Source: Prevotella sp. UBA6447
GTDB taxonomy: Bacteria; Bacteroidota; Bacteroidia; Bacteroidales; Bacteroidaceae
Direction: 5' to 3'
DNA length: 64,000 nt
Assembly (NCBI GenBank): GCA_002437115.1
Contig: DJOD01000039.1
Span: 6,013-70,012, forward strand
In this document: positions 19,307-30,137 of the stretch, one piece after another
Position numbering within the stretch: the first letter of the stretch is position 1
Layout of the letters: every line of letters begins with the position of its first letter
Program-made: the position numbers and the translations under genes
Notes under the pieces: generated by a model
Databases searched by the model: none
What the model was told of the DNA's origin: nothing
The model's input: only the letters and a program-made list of their open reading frames with translations

Positions 19307-19314
19307 CAAAGTTA
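19307..19314 (-). promoter_or_regulatory. -7 promoter element upstream of DUF4468 gene
   Basis: TAACTTTG on the minus strand, 24 bases ahead of the start codon. It probably drives the run DUF4468, small membrane protein, porin and perhaps menA and beyond. Confidence 0.55.
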
Positions 19315-19443
19315 ATAAATATTGCTTCATATCCGACACGGCAATCCTACTTTTAACGTTTATTTCAAATTTCCGTAATGTCTCCCCCGCATCATTTCTC
19401 CTCTCACCAGACAAACTTTGAACCAACGTTAGCAAGCCGGTCA

Positions 19444-20361
19444 TCATTTCACATTGATAACAAGTCCCTCTTGGGCCAGCATGCTGTTGGGAAAGACCGA
19501 TTGGGCTTCCTTGAGCAACAATGTCTCGTCGTCATAGCGAGAACTATAATGTCCAAGGATCAAGCGACCCACATGCGCATCGCGAGCCACCATTGCCGCC
19601 TGCCGCGCCGTGGAGTGGTAAAACAGGCGCGCGCGGCTCTCTTGCGACGTGTCGTAGGTAGCTTCATGATACATCACACTCACCCCTTCAACCAATTTGT
19701 GCAAGGTGGGAATGTAGCGTGTGTCGCTACAATAAGCGTACGACCGAGGGGCATCGGCTGGCATGGTGAGACGACCATTTGGGATGACTTCACCTTCTTC
19801 CGTCTCCCAACTTGCACCATTTTTTATGTTGTTGATTTGACAAGTAGGAATATGATAGAAGTCTATCATGTCGCGCCTGATATGTGGCAACGTCGGCTTC
19901 TCACGGAAAAGGTATCCACAGCAGGCTATGCGGTGGTCTAAGGGTATGGTGGTGACCGTCAGGCTCTTATCCTCATATACCACTTGGCTACGCGTAGTGT
20001 CCACCCCGTGGAACACCACTTCATACTCAAGCCCAGGACAGAACATCTCAATCTGCGCACGAAGCATCGGTCCGAATTCTCCCGGCGCATACACATGGAG
20101 CGGGCTTGTGCGGCCCAACATGCCAAAGGTTGACACCAGCCCCATCAAGCCGAAACAATGGTCGCCATGCAAATGGGATATGAACACCGACTGTATTCGC
20201 GTGAAACCGATGCGCAACCTTCTCAGTTGCACCTGCGTGCCCTCGCCACAGTCCACCATCATCAACTTGCCTCGTATCTCAACCACCTGCGACGATGTGT
20301 GGTGTTTCAAGGTGGGCAACGCGCTGCCACACCCAAGAATGTGTATCCTAAATGGTTCCAT
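19444..20361 (-). CDS. rnz: Ribonuclease Z (tRNA 3'-processing endonuclease)
   Basis: 305 residues from the ATG at 20361 (MEPFRIHILGCGSALPT fits the family start; 6 further codons upstream are open but unlikely). The metallo-beta-lactamase motif HLHGDH lies at about 65-70, with MVDCGEGTQVQLRR before it and DTRY, HEATYD and HYSSRYDD after it, all RNase Z features. It removes 3' trailers from tRNA precursors; the tRNA-Lys in this window carries no encoded CCA, consistent with a need for such processing. It follows a lipoprotein gene after 21 bases. Confidence 0.95.
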   Translation of the reverse strand: MEPFRIHILGCGSALPTLKHHTSSQVVEIRGKLMMVDCGEGTQVQLRRLRIGFTRIQSVFISHLHGDHCFGLMGLVSTFGMLGRTSPLHVYAPGEFGPMLRAQIEMFCPGLEYEVVFHGVDTTRSQVVYEDKSLTVTTIPLDHRIACCGYLFREKPTLPHIRRDMIDFYHIPTCQINNIKNGASWETEEGEVIPNGRLTMPADAPRSYAYCSDTRYIPTLHKLVEGVSVMYHEATYDTSQESRARLFYHSTARQAAMVARDAHVGRLILGHYSSRYDDETLLLKEAQSVFPNSMLAQEGLVINVK

Positions 20362-20382
20362 CACCAACGACAATAGCAAACG

Positions 20383-20952
20383 TTACTTCGTGCGCTTGTA
20401 GACAAAGATGCCCTCCTTATTCTCAAGATAAAGCGAGTCGGCACTCAGCTGATCTATATTGAATGTGTCCTTGTTGAGCAGCAACTGCCCGTTCAGGATT
20501 TTCCAGGAAGTCCAAGGATGAGACTCCGCATCCACGTTCGACTTGACAAGGCCGCCTTCCAAGATTTCAAAGTTTTTGTCAAGGCTTGTCCATTTGCCAA
20601 GCAACGTAGTAAGGTTAATGACCTTCTTGGCCGTCTTGTCGCCATCCAGCCCTGTCCCTTCAATAATGGCCAAGCGGTCACCGACGAGCAATCCGCCTTG
20701 CACGTCTTGCCTGCCCTCGCTGTCTTCATCAATCATGTACGTGACGGTGTCGCCCGCATCTGTGATCAACTCTACCGTGTGCATGGCAGTTCCCTCGCCA
20801 CACACACCATAAACCGTACTGTCGGCAACGGTATCGCCGGCATGCGACAAAGTTGAGTCTCCGCCATGGGCTTTGTCATTTTTGCTTTGGCATCCCGTGA
20901 AGCACCAGGAAACCATAGCCAAGAAGGCCAAAACAAACGTAAGTTTCCTCAT
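20383..20952 (-). CDS. Predicted lipoprotein, possibly lipocalin-like
   Basis: 189 residues from the ATG at 20952, which precedes MRKLTFVLAFLAMVSWCFTGC; the lipobox is FTGC. The C-terminal part (GKWTSLDKNFEILEGG, then WKILNGQLLLN) resembles the lipocalin-like domains found in Bacteroidota lipoproteins, with the GKW motif typical of lipocalin strand A. This assignment is tentative. It lies between mazG (13-base gap) and rnz (21-base gap), probably in one operon. Confidence 0.75.
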   Translation of the reverse strand: MRKLTFVLAFLAMVSWCFTGCQSKNDKAHGGDSTLSHAGDTVADSTVYGVCGEGTAMHTVELITDAGDTVTYMIDEDSEGRQDVQGGLLVGDRLAIIEGTGLDGDKTAKKVINLTTLLGKWTSLDKNFEILEGGLVKSNVDAESHPWTSWKILNGQLLLNKDTFNIDQLSADSLYLENKEGIFVYKRTK

Positions 20953-20965
20953 AATAATACTAAAT

Positions 20966-21862
20966 TTAATGTTTTTCTTTTGCTTTTGCCTCGTCCCACA
21001 GGGCATCAAGTTCTCCAAGGCTCATGTCTGTCATTGATTTTCCCATTTCCTTCACCTTGCTCTCCACGTAGCCAAAGCGGCTGATGAACTTTTGGTTCGT
21101 GCTCTCCAAGGCGTTGTCCGGATTGAGGTGATAGAGGCGAGCCGCGTTGATGATGCTAAACAGGAAGTCGCCCAGTTCCTTCGTGGATGTCTCAGCGTTG
21201 CCTTTTCTCAATTCGGCCTCAAACTCATCGAGCTCCTCGCGAACTTTCGCCCACACGTCCTCCTTCTTCTCCCAGTCGAAGCCCACATTGCGCGCCTTGT
21301 CTTGTATGCGGTAAGCCTTGATGACCGATGGCAGCGAGGCGGGCACCCCGGAAAGCACCGACGTGTTGCCGTGCCTCTCCTTCTGCTTCCGCTGTTCCCA
21401 AGTGCTCTCCACCTGTGAGGCCGTCGTCGGGTTGGTCACATGGTCATTCTGCTCGTCCACATACACCACTTGCCCATGGGCATTAATCGTCAGGTCTGAG
21501 CTCGATACCGACCACGTCGGGCAACCTGGCAGTGTGGTAGCCGCGCCCCAGTCAATGAAGTCGTGCCTAAACATCAGCTTGTCACTTTGCGTGTCGCAGA
21601 CATCAGCCACGTCAAAGCGTCCTTCCTCTTCGCCCAAGATAGAGTAGAAGATGACGTGTTCCATGACATCGCCCAGCTCCTTCTTCACCTCTTCCAGATT
21701 ACCGCAGGCCAGGGCGTCCGCCAATTCAAACACTTCCTCTATCGTGTATGGGCGCAAACTCTCAAATGTTTGTTTCCTATCCCACGGACAATCTTTTCTC
21801 AGCCGACATTGCACATCCAGCAAACGGCCGAAAGCCTCAAGCTTTTCTTTTCTTGTGTGCAT
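20966..21862 (-). CDS. mazG: Nucleoside triphosphate pyrophosphohydrolase (MazG) with an unusual linker
   Basis: 298 residues from the ATG at 21862; a TTG three codons upstream is also open. The two MazG domains are visible: about 1-100 with CPWDRKQTFESLRPYTIEE and VKKELGDVMEHV, and about 180-290 with VREELDEFEAEL and TKELGDFLFSIINAAR. The linker is odd: where relatives continue from KLMFRH with a short PHVFG-like segment, this protein has RHDFIDWGAATTLPG and some 30-40 extra residues before STWEQRKQKE. MazG hydrolyses noncanonical or excess NTPs to NMP. It is first in the operon with the lipoprotein and rnz. Confidence 0.92.
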   Translation of the reverse strand: MHTRKEKLEAFGRLLDVQCRLRKDCPWDRKQTFESLRPYTIEEVFELADALACGNLEEVKKELGDVMEHVIFYSILGEEEGRFDVADVCDTQSDKLMFRHDFIDWGAATTLPGCPTWSVSSSDLTINAHGQVVYVDEQNDHVTNPTTASQVESTWEQRKQKERHGNTSVLSGVPASLPSVIKAYRIQDKARNVGFDWEKKEDVWAKVREELDEFEAELRKGNAETSTKELGDFLFSIINAARLYHLNPDNALESTNQKFISRFGYVESKVKEMGKSMTDMSLGELDALWDEAKAKEKH

Positions 21863-21881
21863 AAAAACCAATAATTTGATG

Positions 21882-21919
21882 CAAAGTTAATGTTTTTAAG
21901 TGGAAAAGTATTAATTTTG
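21882..21919. promoter_or_regulatory. Divergent promoter elements for mazG and valS
   Basis: TAACTTTG at 21882-21889 on the minus strand faces mazG, and TAATTTTG at 21912-21919 on the plus strand faces valS. Both fit TAnnTTTG. Clear -33 boxes are not seen. Confidence 0.55.
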
Positions 21920-21963
21920 CAATGTTTTATTAAGATAATAAGGTATAAAAGATCTATAATCAC

Positions 21964-24669
<2,706 letters not shown>

Positions 24670-24703
24670 TCATCTCCACAGTTTGACATCCGCATGAAGG
24701 GCT

Positions 24704-24751
24704 AAGCCCTCCGCCACTCATCACCTACAAGCGAAGAGCCGCGGAGGGCTT
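24704..24751 (+). terminator. valS terminator
   Basis: Arms AAGCCCTCCGC (24704-24714) and GCGGAGGGCTT (24741-24751) pair perfectly over 11 bases and run into TTTT on the plus strand, 35 bases after the valS stop codon. Confidence 0.85.
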
Positions 24752-24756
24752 TTTAC

Positions 24757-24903
24757 ATGATGACGATTCATGGAATTCTTAACCCACATAAGATTTGCTG
24801 GAAGACGGACGCTAAAGCTGAAAAAGACAACTACTTCTTTATACTGCTCGCTAATAACGGCGTGGAGAGCATAACTGTTCATAGTTACCTGGTACTGTCC
24901 TGA
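24757..24903 (+). other. Short open frame of 48 codons, uncertain
   Basis: An ATG ATG start at 24757 opens a 48-residue frame rich in Asn, Lys and aromatic residues and ending TGA at 24903, directly before the paralogue fragment at 24906. It may be a remnant of the same vanished gene or noncoding. No motif or signal is recognised. Confidence 0.3.
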
Positions 24904-24905
24904 CA

Positions 24906-24995
24906 GTATGGCCCAAGGCTGTGCTTACTCTTAATGACGGAACTGCGCTTAATGGCTTTCTGCGCACGGACATTCATCATGTTCCTTTAAATTAG
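24906..24995 (+). pseudogene. Fragment of a paralogue of the secreted protein gene at 25853
   Basis: In this frame the bases encode VWPKAVLTLNDGTALNGFLR and then TDIHH, followed by a stop at 24993-24995. The intact gene at 25853 has VWPKAVLTLKNGTVLNGYLQ then NDIHF at its residues about 30-55. The fragment has no start codon, no signal peptide and no C-terminal half, so it is a decayed copy. Its 3' end runs into an inverted repeat at 24982-25026, which may mark where the rest was lost. Confidence 0.8.
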
Positions 24996-25026
24996 TAGGC
25001 AAAACCTGCCTGCTAATTTAAAGGAA
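24982..25026. repeat. 20-bp inverted repeat, possible terminator
   Basis: Arms 24982-25001 and 25007-25026 are reverse complements with one mismatch and a five-base loop. The arm starts TTCCTTTAAATTAG. It lies 15 bases past the stop codon of the minus-strand gene at 25041 and covers the end of the gene fragment. The stem is AT-rich and lacks a long T-run, so it may be a terminator or a mobile-element end. Confidence 0.6.
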
Positions 25027-25040
25027 TAAGGTATGTATGC

Positions 25041-25673
25041 CTATTTCAAGATTTCATCAAGTTTCTTCACTAATAGCGCAGGGTCATTGCGAAACTCTTT
25101 CATGCTGAGGTCTTTCAGCACTTCCTTTATTTGCGGATAGTTTTTAAAATACCTTTTCAGCATAGTCTTCTGACCAATTCCGCCAATGCTGTTGTCCATA
25201 AAATAATAAGTTCTCGCAAAGTCTTCATTCTTGGCTTTGTAGTAAAACATGATGCCGAATCCATAAATACTGCCCGATTTCACATGGGTGGCTGTGCTTA
25301 TGTGGTGAATATAGGCGGAAATGTTTTTTCCCTCATAAACCGGCTGGAGGAATACGGGATTTTTGTAGAGCTTCGGATTCTCTTTATAAGACATGCTCAG
25401 CCCCATTTGTGCGACCATCGGAACCCAGTTGGTCCATTCTTTGGCTTTCTTGTCATAGTATTTTATTTCCTTCACATCAGTAGAGGTGAAATCAGACTTT
25501 TCACCACTCGCATTGTCCTTCACCCGAATCTCATGGGCGTTATCAACATAAAAAGAAAGTGAAGGCGTTTCTCCTTTCACCACATTACCATTGTTCAATG
25601 TTACTTCTACGTTCTGCGCTTGTACCACCCCACACGTTAAGAGGGTAAGAAGCACAAAAATCATTTTTTTCAT
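25041..25673 (-). CDS. Secreted protein of unknown function, paralogue of the gene at 25853
   Basis: 210 residues. The signal peptide is MKKMIFVLLTLLTCGVVQAQ. The mature part begins VEVTLNNGNVVKGETPSL, a strand-rich segment shared with its neighbour (VLTLKNGTVLNGYL), and the C-terminus (RYFKNYPQIKEVL, then DPALLVKKLDEILK) matches the neighbour's KFKDYPAVADEV and NPTILLEILDKSLQ. Both also have a central aromatic region (IMFYYK versus GIMYTA). It is divergently transcribed from the paralogue, each with its own canonical promoter. The function is unknown. Confidence 0.8.
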   Translation of the reverse strand: MKKMIFVLLTLLTCGVVQAQNVEVTLNNGNVVKGETPSLSFYVDNAHEIRVKDNASGEKSDFTSTDVKEIKYYDKKAKEWTNWVPMVAQMGLSMSYKENPKLYKNPVFLQPVYEGKNISAYIHHISTATHVKSGSIYGFGIMFYYKAKNEDFARTYYFMDNSIGGIGQKTMLKRYFKNYPQIKEVLKDLSMKEFRNDPALLVKKLDEILK

Positions 25674-25717
25674 TTTCGATTTTTTTTAAGTTCAACGTTA
25701 TGAGGTTTAAGATAACG

Positions 25718-25746
25718 CAAAGGTACATCTTTTTCATTACATACAA
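25718..25746 (-). promoter_or_regulatory. Promoter of the gene at 25041 (TTG-N18-TACCTTTG)
   Basis: On the minus strand TTG (25744-25746) precedes TACCTTTG (25718-25725) by 18 bases, matching the -33/-7 consensus. It lies 45 bases ahead of the start codon at 25673. Confidence 0.75.
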
Positions 25747-25788
25747 GTGAAAACCACCTTTTTTCAAAAAATAAACGACCTCAAACGC

Positions 25789-25819
25789 TTGCCTGTTAAG
25801 AAAAAAAGTGCTAAATTTG
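25789..25819 (+). promoter_or_regulatory. Promoter of the gene at 25853 (TTG-N20-TAAATTTG)
   Basis: TTG (25789-25791) is followed after 20 bases by TAAATTTG (25812-25819), 33 bases ahead of the start codon. Confidence 0.75.
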
Positions 25820-25852
25820 GCTAAAAATTAAAAACCAACAAATTATAAGCTT

Positions 25853-26536
25853 ATGAAGAAACTGTTTTTCATCATCTTTCTCATGGTATTCTCGTTTGCG
25901 ATAACCGCAAACTCCAAGAAGCCGAAAGAAAAAGCCGTATGGCCTAAGGCTGTGCTGACCCTCAAGAACGGCACTGTGCTCAACGGCTATTTGCAGAATG
26001 ATATTCATTTCATGAAAAAGAACATCCATTTCAGTGAGACGCAAAACGGCAAGGACGTAAAATACAAAATCGTAGACATCAAATCGCTTGTGGTGGATAA
26101 TGCACTACTAGACGGCAAAAAGCGCACTTTCATTCTTAATGACGACGACCCAAAATTCCCATTTTTGGCAACTGAAGTTTTTAAGGGGAAACATGTCATT
26201 GGCTATATGGAGCCGTATGCTTTTGAAAACACCATTACAAGCAGAACTTTTACAGGCATCATGTATACTGCTGCTACCACTTATTCAGGTTGCAGGGCAT
26301 ATCACTATACGGTTGATGGCGGCAACCATGTGTACTATTGGAATTTGTTTGAAAGTAAAAAAGTTAATGCCAAGAGAGAGAAATATTCTCAAAAGAAACT
26401 GCTGAAAAAGATAAGAGAAAAATTCAAGGACTATCCTGCCGTAGCTGATGAGGTTGAAAAGAAAGGCATCACAGCAGAGCAAATCCACGAGAATCCCACT
26501 ATCCTTCTCGAAATCCTTGACAAGAGTCTGCAATAA
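25853..26536 (+). CDS. Secreted protein of unknown function, paralogue of the gene at 25041
   Basis: 227 residues. The signal peptide covers about 1-20 (IFLMVFSFAITANS). The domain order is as in the divergent neighbour: an N-terminal strand-rich part (AVLTLKNGTVLNGYL), a middle part with KIVDIKSLVVDNALLDGKKR, an aromatic HYTVDGGNHVYYWNLFE segment and a helical end. A third, decayed copy lies at 24906-24995, so the family duplicated locally. Periplasmic or surface location is inferred. A strong terminator follows at 26600-26633. Confidence 0.8.
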   Translation: MKKLFFIIFLMVFSFAITANSKKPKEKAVWPKAVLTLKNGTVLNGYLQNDIHFMKKNIHFSETQNGKDVKYKIVDIKSLVVDNALLDGKKRTFILNDDDPKFPFLATEVFKGKHVIGYMEPYAFENTITSRTFTGIMYTAATTYSGCRAYHYTVDGGNHVYYWNLFESKKVNAKREKYSQKKLLKKIREKFKDYPAVADEVEKKGITAEQIHENPTILLEILDKSLQ

Positions 26537-26599
26537 CATCTTGTCTTTCACCCATGCAAATGCTTCCTTACCTTCGCATTATGGAAGCATTTATCGAAA

Positions 26600-26633
26600 A
26601 ATAGAGGACTTTACTTTTGTAAAGTCCTCTATT
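26600..26633. terminator. 14-bp perfect stem terminator
   Basis: Arms 26600-26613 and 26620-26633 are exact reverse complements with loop CTTTTG. It lies between the secreted protein gene (plus strand) and tRNA-Lys (minus strand), so it can end both transcripts. Confidence 0.8.
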
Positions 26634-26661
26634 CTCCAAATACATAAATTGAATTTTATTG

Positions 26662-26734
26662 TGACTCGCTTGGGGTTCGAACCCAAGACCCCAACATTAA
26701 AAGTGTTGTGCTCTACCAACTGAGCTAGCGAGTC
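26662..26734 (-). tRNA. tRNA-Lys (anticodon TTT)
   Basis: A 73-base cloverleaf on the minus strand: acceptor GACTCGC/GCGAGTC, D arm GCTC-AGTTGGTA-GAGC, anticodon arm CAACA-CTTTTAA-TGTTG with anticodon TTT, and T arm TTGGG-TTCGAAC-CCCAA. The discriminator base is A and no CCA is encoded, so CCA must be added after transcription. Confidence 0.97.
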
Positions 26735-26793
26735 TTCGAAGCAATGAGCCTCTAAGAATCATCTCGAAACAGAGGTTTCGTTTAATTCGCGTG

Positions 26794-26825
26794 CAAAGGT
26801 ACATCATTTCTTTGACATGGCCAAA
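26794..26825 (-). promoter_or_regulatory. tRNA-Lys promoter (TTTG-N20-TACCTTTG)
   Basis: On the minus strand TTTG (26822-26825) precedes TACCTTTG (26794-26801) by 20 bases, about 60 bases ahead of the mature tRNA 5' end. Confidence 0.75.
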
Positions 26826-26972
26826 TTATTAGATACATTTTTTTAGATTCTTGCATTTTCGCCCCCTTTTGTTCGCGCGATGTGCGAGAAGGCGCTCTGG
26901 GAACAGGGACTTTACGCGTTAATTTTCAAACATAATATGTTTTCAAGCACCTTTTCTTTTGTACAAAAGTAG

Positions 26973-26980
26973 TAACTTTG
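26973..26980 (+). promoter_or_regulatory. -7 promoter element of the C11 peptidase gene
   Basis: TAACTTTG lies 46 bases ahead of the start at 27027. The -33 element is unclear. Confidence 0.5.
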
Positions 26981-27026
26981 CCCACACAAAGAATGACACC
27001 ATACAGCAAAAGTCAACAACGACACC

Positions 27027-28325
27027 ATGAACATATCCCTACTCAGCAGATGGCACCGAGCCCGTCAGGCATGGGTCATGACCATCACTTGCGCGCTTGC
27101 CATCGTCGCGCTCCTCGCCAGTTGCGGCAACGAGGACGTGACAGATGTCAACGACATCAACAAACAGACCGTGCTGGTCTTCATGCCTTGGACTGGCAAT
27201 GACGACGGCAGCCAAGGACTTTACAGCTACTTCCAACAAAACCTCGACAGCATCGAGCAGGCCATCGTGGCCAACAAGGGCTACTCAGGGCGGCTCATGG
27301 TGTTTCTCAGCACATCGGCCAACGCGTCGAGCCTCTACGAGGTAACCTACCAGGCTGGCGCCATCTTCCACACACCCGTCAAGACCTATGAGGGCTCCGA
27401 CTACATCACCGCACAGGGCATCACACAAATACTTGGTGACGTGAAGACTCACGCCTACGCACTCAACTACGCCATGATCATCGGCGGGCACGGGTGCGGC
27501 TGGACTTACGCCAGCGACTGGCTCCAGCCGTCGGCTCCACGACAGGAGCGACTGTGGCCAGGCAGCGGTGCCAAGGCCTACCCACAGACACGCTTCATAG
27601 GCCCCGCAAGGCCTGGCAGCCATGCCATCGACGTGGAAACATTGGCACAGGGCATCAGCGAGGCGGGCGTGAAACTGCAATACCTGCTGTTCGACAACTG
27701 TTACATGGCCAACGTGGAAACTGCCTACGCCCTGCGGCAAGCAACCAACTGGCTGGTAGCCTCCACCTCGGAGGTGATGGCCACAGGCATGCCCTACGCC
27801 TCGATGTGGCAACACTTGGCCTCACCGACACCCTCCTACGAGGGGATTGTAAGCGCGTTCCACACGTACTACACCCACTACCCTACCCCATGCGGCACAC
27901 TCTCGGCCATCGACTGCCGGCAAATGGAAGCCTTGGCCTACATCATGCGCAACATCAACCGCCATTACACCCTGGCCGACCCGCTGGCCGACTCGATACA
28001 AGTGCTCGACGGATACGGCACGCCCCTTTTCTTCGACCTGGGCTCCTACGTGAGCCACCTCTGCACAAACGCCTCGCTGCGCAGTGACTTCGAAGCGCAG
28101 CTCAAGCGCACCGTCCCTTACTCGGCCACCACCGACACGCTTTACTCCAACCTCTACGGCCACCCAGTGTACCTGCAGGTCAAGCAGTTCTGCGGACTCA
28201 CCATCTCTGACCCCAGCCGCAACACGGTGGCCGCCAACGGAAAACGTAAGACGGCATGGTGGAAAGCCACACACGATGAATCACCCCTTGTTACACAGGA
28301 AGATACAAAACGCGAAAAAAAATAG
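27027..28325 (+). CDS. Clostripain-related (C11) cysteine peptidase, lipoprotein
   Basis: 432 residues. A basic N-terminus, a hydrophobic segment and lipobox LLASC (Cys about 33) predict a lipoprotein. The catalytic His is in IIGGHGCGW (about 155) and the catalytic Cys in LLFDNCYMANVE (about 231), the C11 dyad. It is probably surface-exposed or periplasmic and cleaves after basic residues, although an S1 Asp cannot be assigned by eye. Related Bacteroidota lipoproteins include fragipain-like enzymes. It converges on the CDF transporter with 10 bases between stops. Confidence 0.88.
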   Translation: MNISLLSRWHRARQAWVMTITCALAIVALLASCGNEDVTDVNDINKQTVLVFMPWTGNDDGSQGLYSYFQQNLDSIEQAIVANKGYSGRLMVFLSTSANASSLYEVTYQAGAIFHTPVKTYEGSDYITAQGITQILGDVKTHAYALNYAMIIGGHGCGWTYASDWLQPSAPRQERLWPGSGAKAYPQTRFIGPARPGSHAIDVETLAQGISEAGVKLQYLLFDNCYMANVETAYALRQATNWLVASTSEVMATGMPYASMWQHLASPTPSYEGIVSAFHTYYTHYPTPCGTLSAIDCRQMEALAYIMRNINRHYTLADPLADSIQVLDGYGTPLFFDLGSYVSHLCTNASLRSDFEAQLKRTVPYSATTDTLYSNLYGHPVYLQVKQFCGLTISDPSRNTVAANGKRKTAWWKATHDESPLVTQEDTKREKK

Positions 28326-28335
28326 TTTATCTCCG

Positions 28336-29286
28336 TTACTCGTGTTTCGCGGGAGCCTCATAGTGTCCGTTGACCTTGAGGGGCTCCAGATGGATGCTCA
28401 CTATAGTGCCCGAGCCAAAATGTTCCTTGAGGCGATTCTCTATGTCGGTGGCATGCTCATGAGCCTCATAGAGCGATAGCTCGCCTGGCATCCGCACATG
28501 CATCTCGATGGAAATGCAGTTGCCGATGCGGCGCGTGCGGAGATTGTGCACCTCACGCACGCCTTGCTCGGCATTGGCAATCCTCACAATGTCGTCTTCT
28601 ATGGATTCAGGCAAGCTGGCATCGGTCAGTTCGGCAACCGACCGTATCACCAATCCCCAAGCAGCCTTGATGATAAAGACACTCACGACAATGGCTGCCA
28701 GCGGGTCGAGCACAGCCCAGCGGCTTCCCAGCAGGATGGCGCCGCCTATGCCCACCATCGTACCTACGCTCGACAGGGCATCGCTGCGATGGTGCCAGGC
28801 GTTGGCCACACAAGCCTCCGAGTGGCACTTGCGCCCCACCCTGGCCGTAAACTGGTAAGCCCACTCCTTGAGCACGATGCTCACCACAGCCGCCAGCAAG
28901 GCCACCAGTCCAGGTTGCTGGAGCGGCTCGCCACAAATGGCCCGATAGGTCTTAGCGAGTCCAGAGCAGCAAATCAGGGCTCCCACCACCAGCAGCGACA
29001 GTCCAATGATGGCCGTAGCCAGCGTCTCATACTTGCCATGGCCATAGTCGTGATCCTTGTCCATGGGCTTGTTGCCAATCTTAACGAACACCAGCACCAC
29101 CACATCGGTGGCAAAATCGGTGAGCGAATGGATGGCATCGGCTATCATGGCAGCAGAATGACCCAGGATACCAGCCGCAAACTTCAAGAGAAGCAACACA
29201 ACATTGATGGCGCTTCCAGCCAAAGTCACACGATAAATGGCCTTCACGCGATGGAGACTTTCCTCCGCTTCATTACTCTTGTCCAT
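28336..29286 (-). CDS. Cation diffusion facilitator (CDF) metal efflux transporter
   Basis: 316 residues from the ATG at 29286; a TTG two codons upstream is open. There are six hydrophobic segments, with metal-site motifs in helix 2 (MIADAIHSLTDFATD) and helix 5 (NAWHHRSDALSS). The C-terminal cytoplasmic domain (about 220-316) has the CDF ferredoxin-like pattern with VREVHNLRTRRIG. It exports a divalent cation, probably Zn or Fe/Mn, by proton antiport; the specificity is not clear from sequence. It has no obvious operon partner. Confidence 0.92.
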   Translation of the reverse strand: MDKSNEAEESLHRVKAIYRVTLAGSAINVVLLLLKFAAGILGHSAAMIADAIHSLTDFATDVVVLVFVKIGNKPMDKDHDYGHGKYETLATAIIGLSLLVVGALICCSGLAKTYRAICGEPLQQPGLVALLAAVVSIVLKEWAYQFTARVGRKCHSEACVANAWHHRSDALSSVGTMVGIGGAILLGSRWAVLDPLAAIVVSVFIIKAAWGLVIRSVAELTDASLPESIEDDIVRIANAEQGVREVHNLRTRRIGNCISIEMHVRMPGELSLYEAHEHATDIENRLKEHFGSGTIVSIHLEPLKVNGHYEAPAKHE

Positions 29287-29397
29287 ACTCAAAAACTTTT
29301 AAGCGAGACGTTTTCAACCCCTCGTCTCGTAGGGCGCATTCTGCAAACTGCTTGCCAAGGGGCATCGTGTCAGACATTAAATTTCAATTACGAAAAA

Positions 29398-29434
29398 TCT
29401 CGCAAGCCTAACTGCGGTTAGCACACTTGCGAGA
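29398..29434 (-). terminator. Terminator of the OmpH-like gene
   Basis: Arms TCTCGCAAG (29398-29406) and CTTGCGAGA (29426-29434), with an inner CTAAC/GTTAG stem, are followed on the minus strand by TTTTT. It is about 60 bases past the stop codon at 29492. Confidence 0.8.
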
Positions 29435-29491
29435 CGATGCGTAAGGCGAATTGTATGTATCGCCTTTGGTTTCCTATTATAATCTGTTTGG

Positions 29492-30106
29492 TTATTTCTT
29501 GGCCTTGTCAGCAGCGCCCACCTTGCTCTTGTAGGCCTTGTTCAGACCAGCCACCACCTCATTGGTAATGTCGTAAGCCTTGTCGGCATACAACAGGTTG
29601 TCACCTTGTTTGGAGAAGATGAGACTGTATTTCTTGTCCTTGTTGTAGATGGCAAGGTAATGCTGCAGGGAGTCGTGAAGGGCCTTGTTGAACTTGTCGG
29701 TCTCAGCCTGGAACTCAGAGCTCAGGCGCTGGTTGAGGACCTGCAGATCGTTATTCTGCTTTTGCAGGCCAGCCTGAATGGCCTCAGCCTGCTCGCGCGT
29801 GTAAGCGTTCTGCTGAATCTTCTGCTGGAAATTGGCGGCAGCGGCCTGCAACTGCTGCTGCTTGGCAGCCAACGTCTTCTGGATATTGTTTCCCTTGCTC
29901 TCCAAAACCTTACTGTACTCCTTGCAAAAGGTGTACTGGGTCATGATCGAGTCGACCTCAACATAAGCGATCTTGGTTCCCTCGCTCGTCTTGGAAGCTG
30001 CAGCGGTGGCCTTGTCGTCCATCTTAGGGGCGCTCTTGTCGCATGACACGAGCCCCATGGTGGCCACGGCCGAAAGAGCCACTGCAAGAATGATGTTCTT
30101 CTTCAT
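29492..30106 (-). CDS. OmpH/Skp-like periplasmic chaperone, lipoprotein form
   Basis: 204 residues from the ATG at 30106 (MKKNIILAV); the longer open frame to 30253 adds unconserved residues. The lipobox is GLVSC (about Cys21). After an Ala/Lys-rich linker, KIAYVEVDSIMTQYTFCKEYSK begins the OmpH domain, with a long Gln/Ala-rich coiled coil (about 75-150) and the return strand YSLIFSKQGDNLLYADKAYDIT. It probably holds unfolded outer-membrane proteins in the periplasm. Unlike classical Skp it is predicted to be lipid-anchored. It follows the 65-residue membrane protein gene after 31 bases. Confidence 0.87.
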   Translation of the reverse strand: MKKNIILAVALSAVATMGLVSCDKSAPKMDDKATAAASKTSEGTKIAYVEVDSIMTQYTFCKEYSKVLESKGNNIQKTLAAKQQQLQAAAANFQQKIQQNAYTREQAEAIQAGLQKQNNDLQVLNQRLSSEFQAETDKFNKALHDSLQHYLAIYNKDKKYSLIFSKQGDNLLYADKAYDITNEVVAGLNKAYKSKVGAADKAKK

Positions 30107-30137
30107 TTCTTTAACTATTCTGTTTATGATTTTCTCC

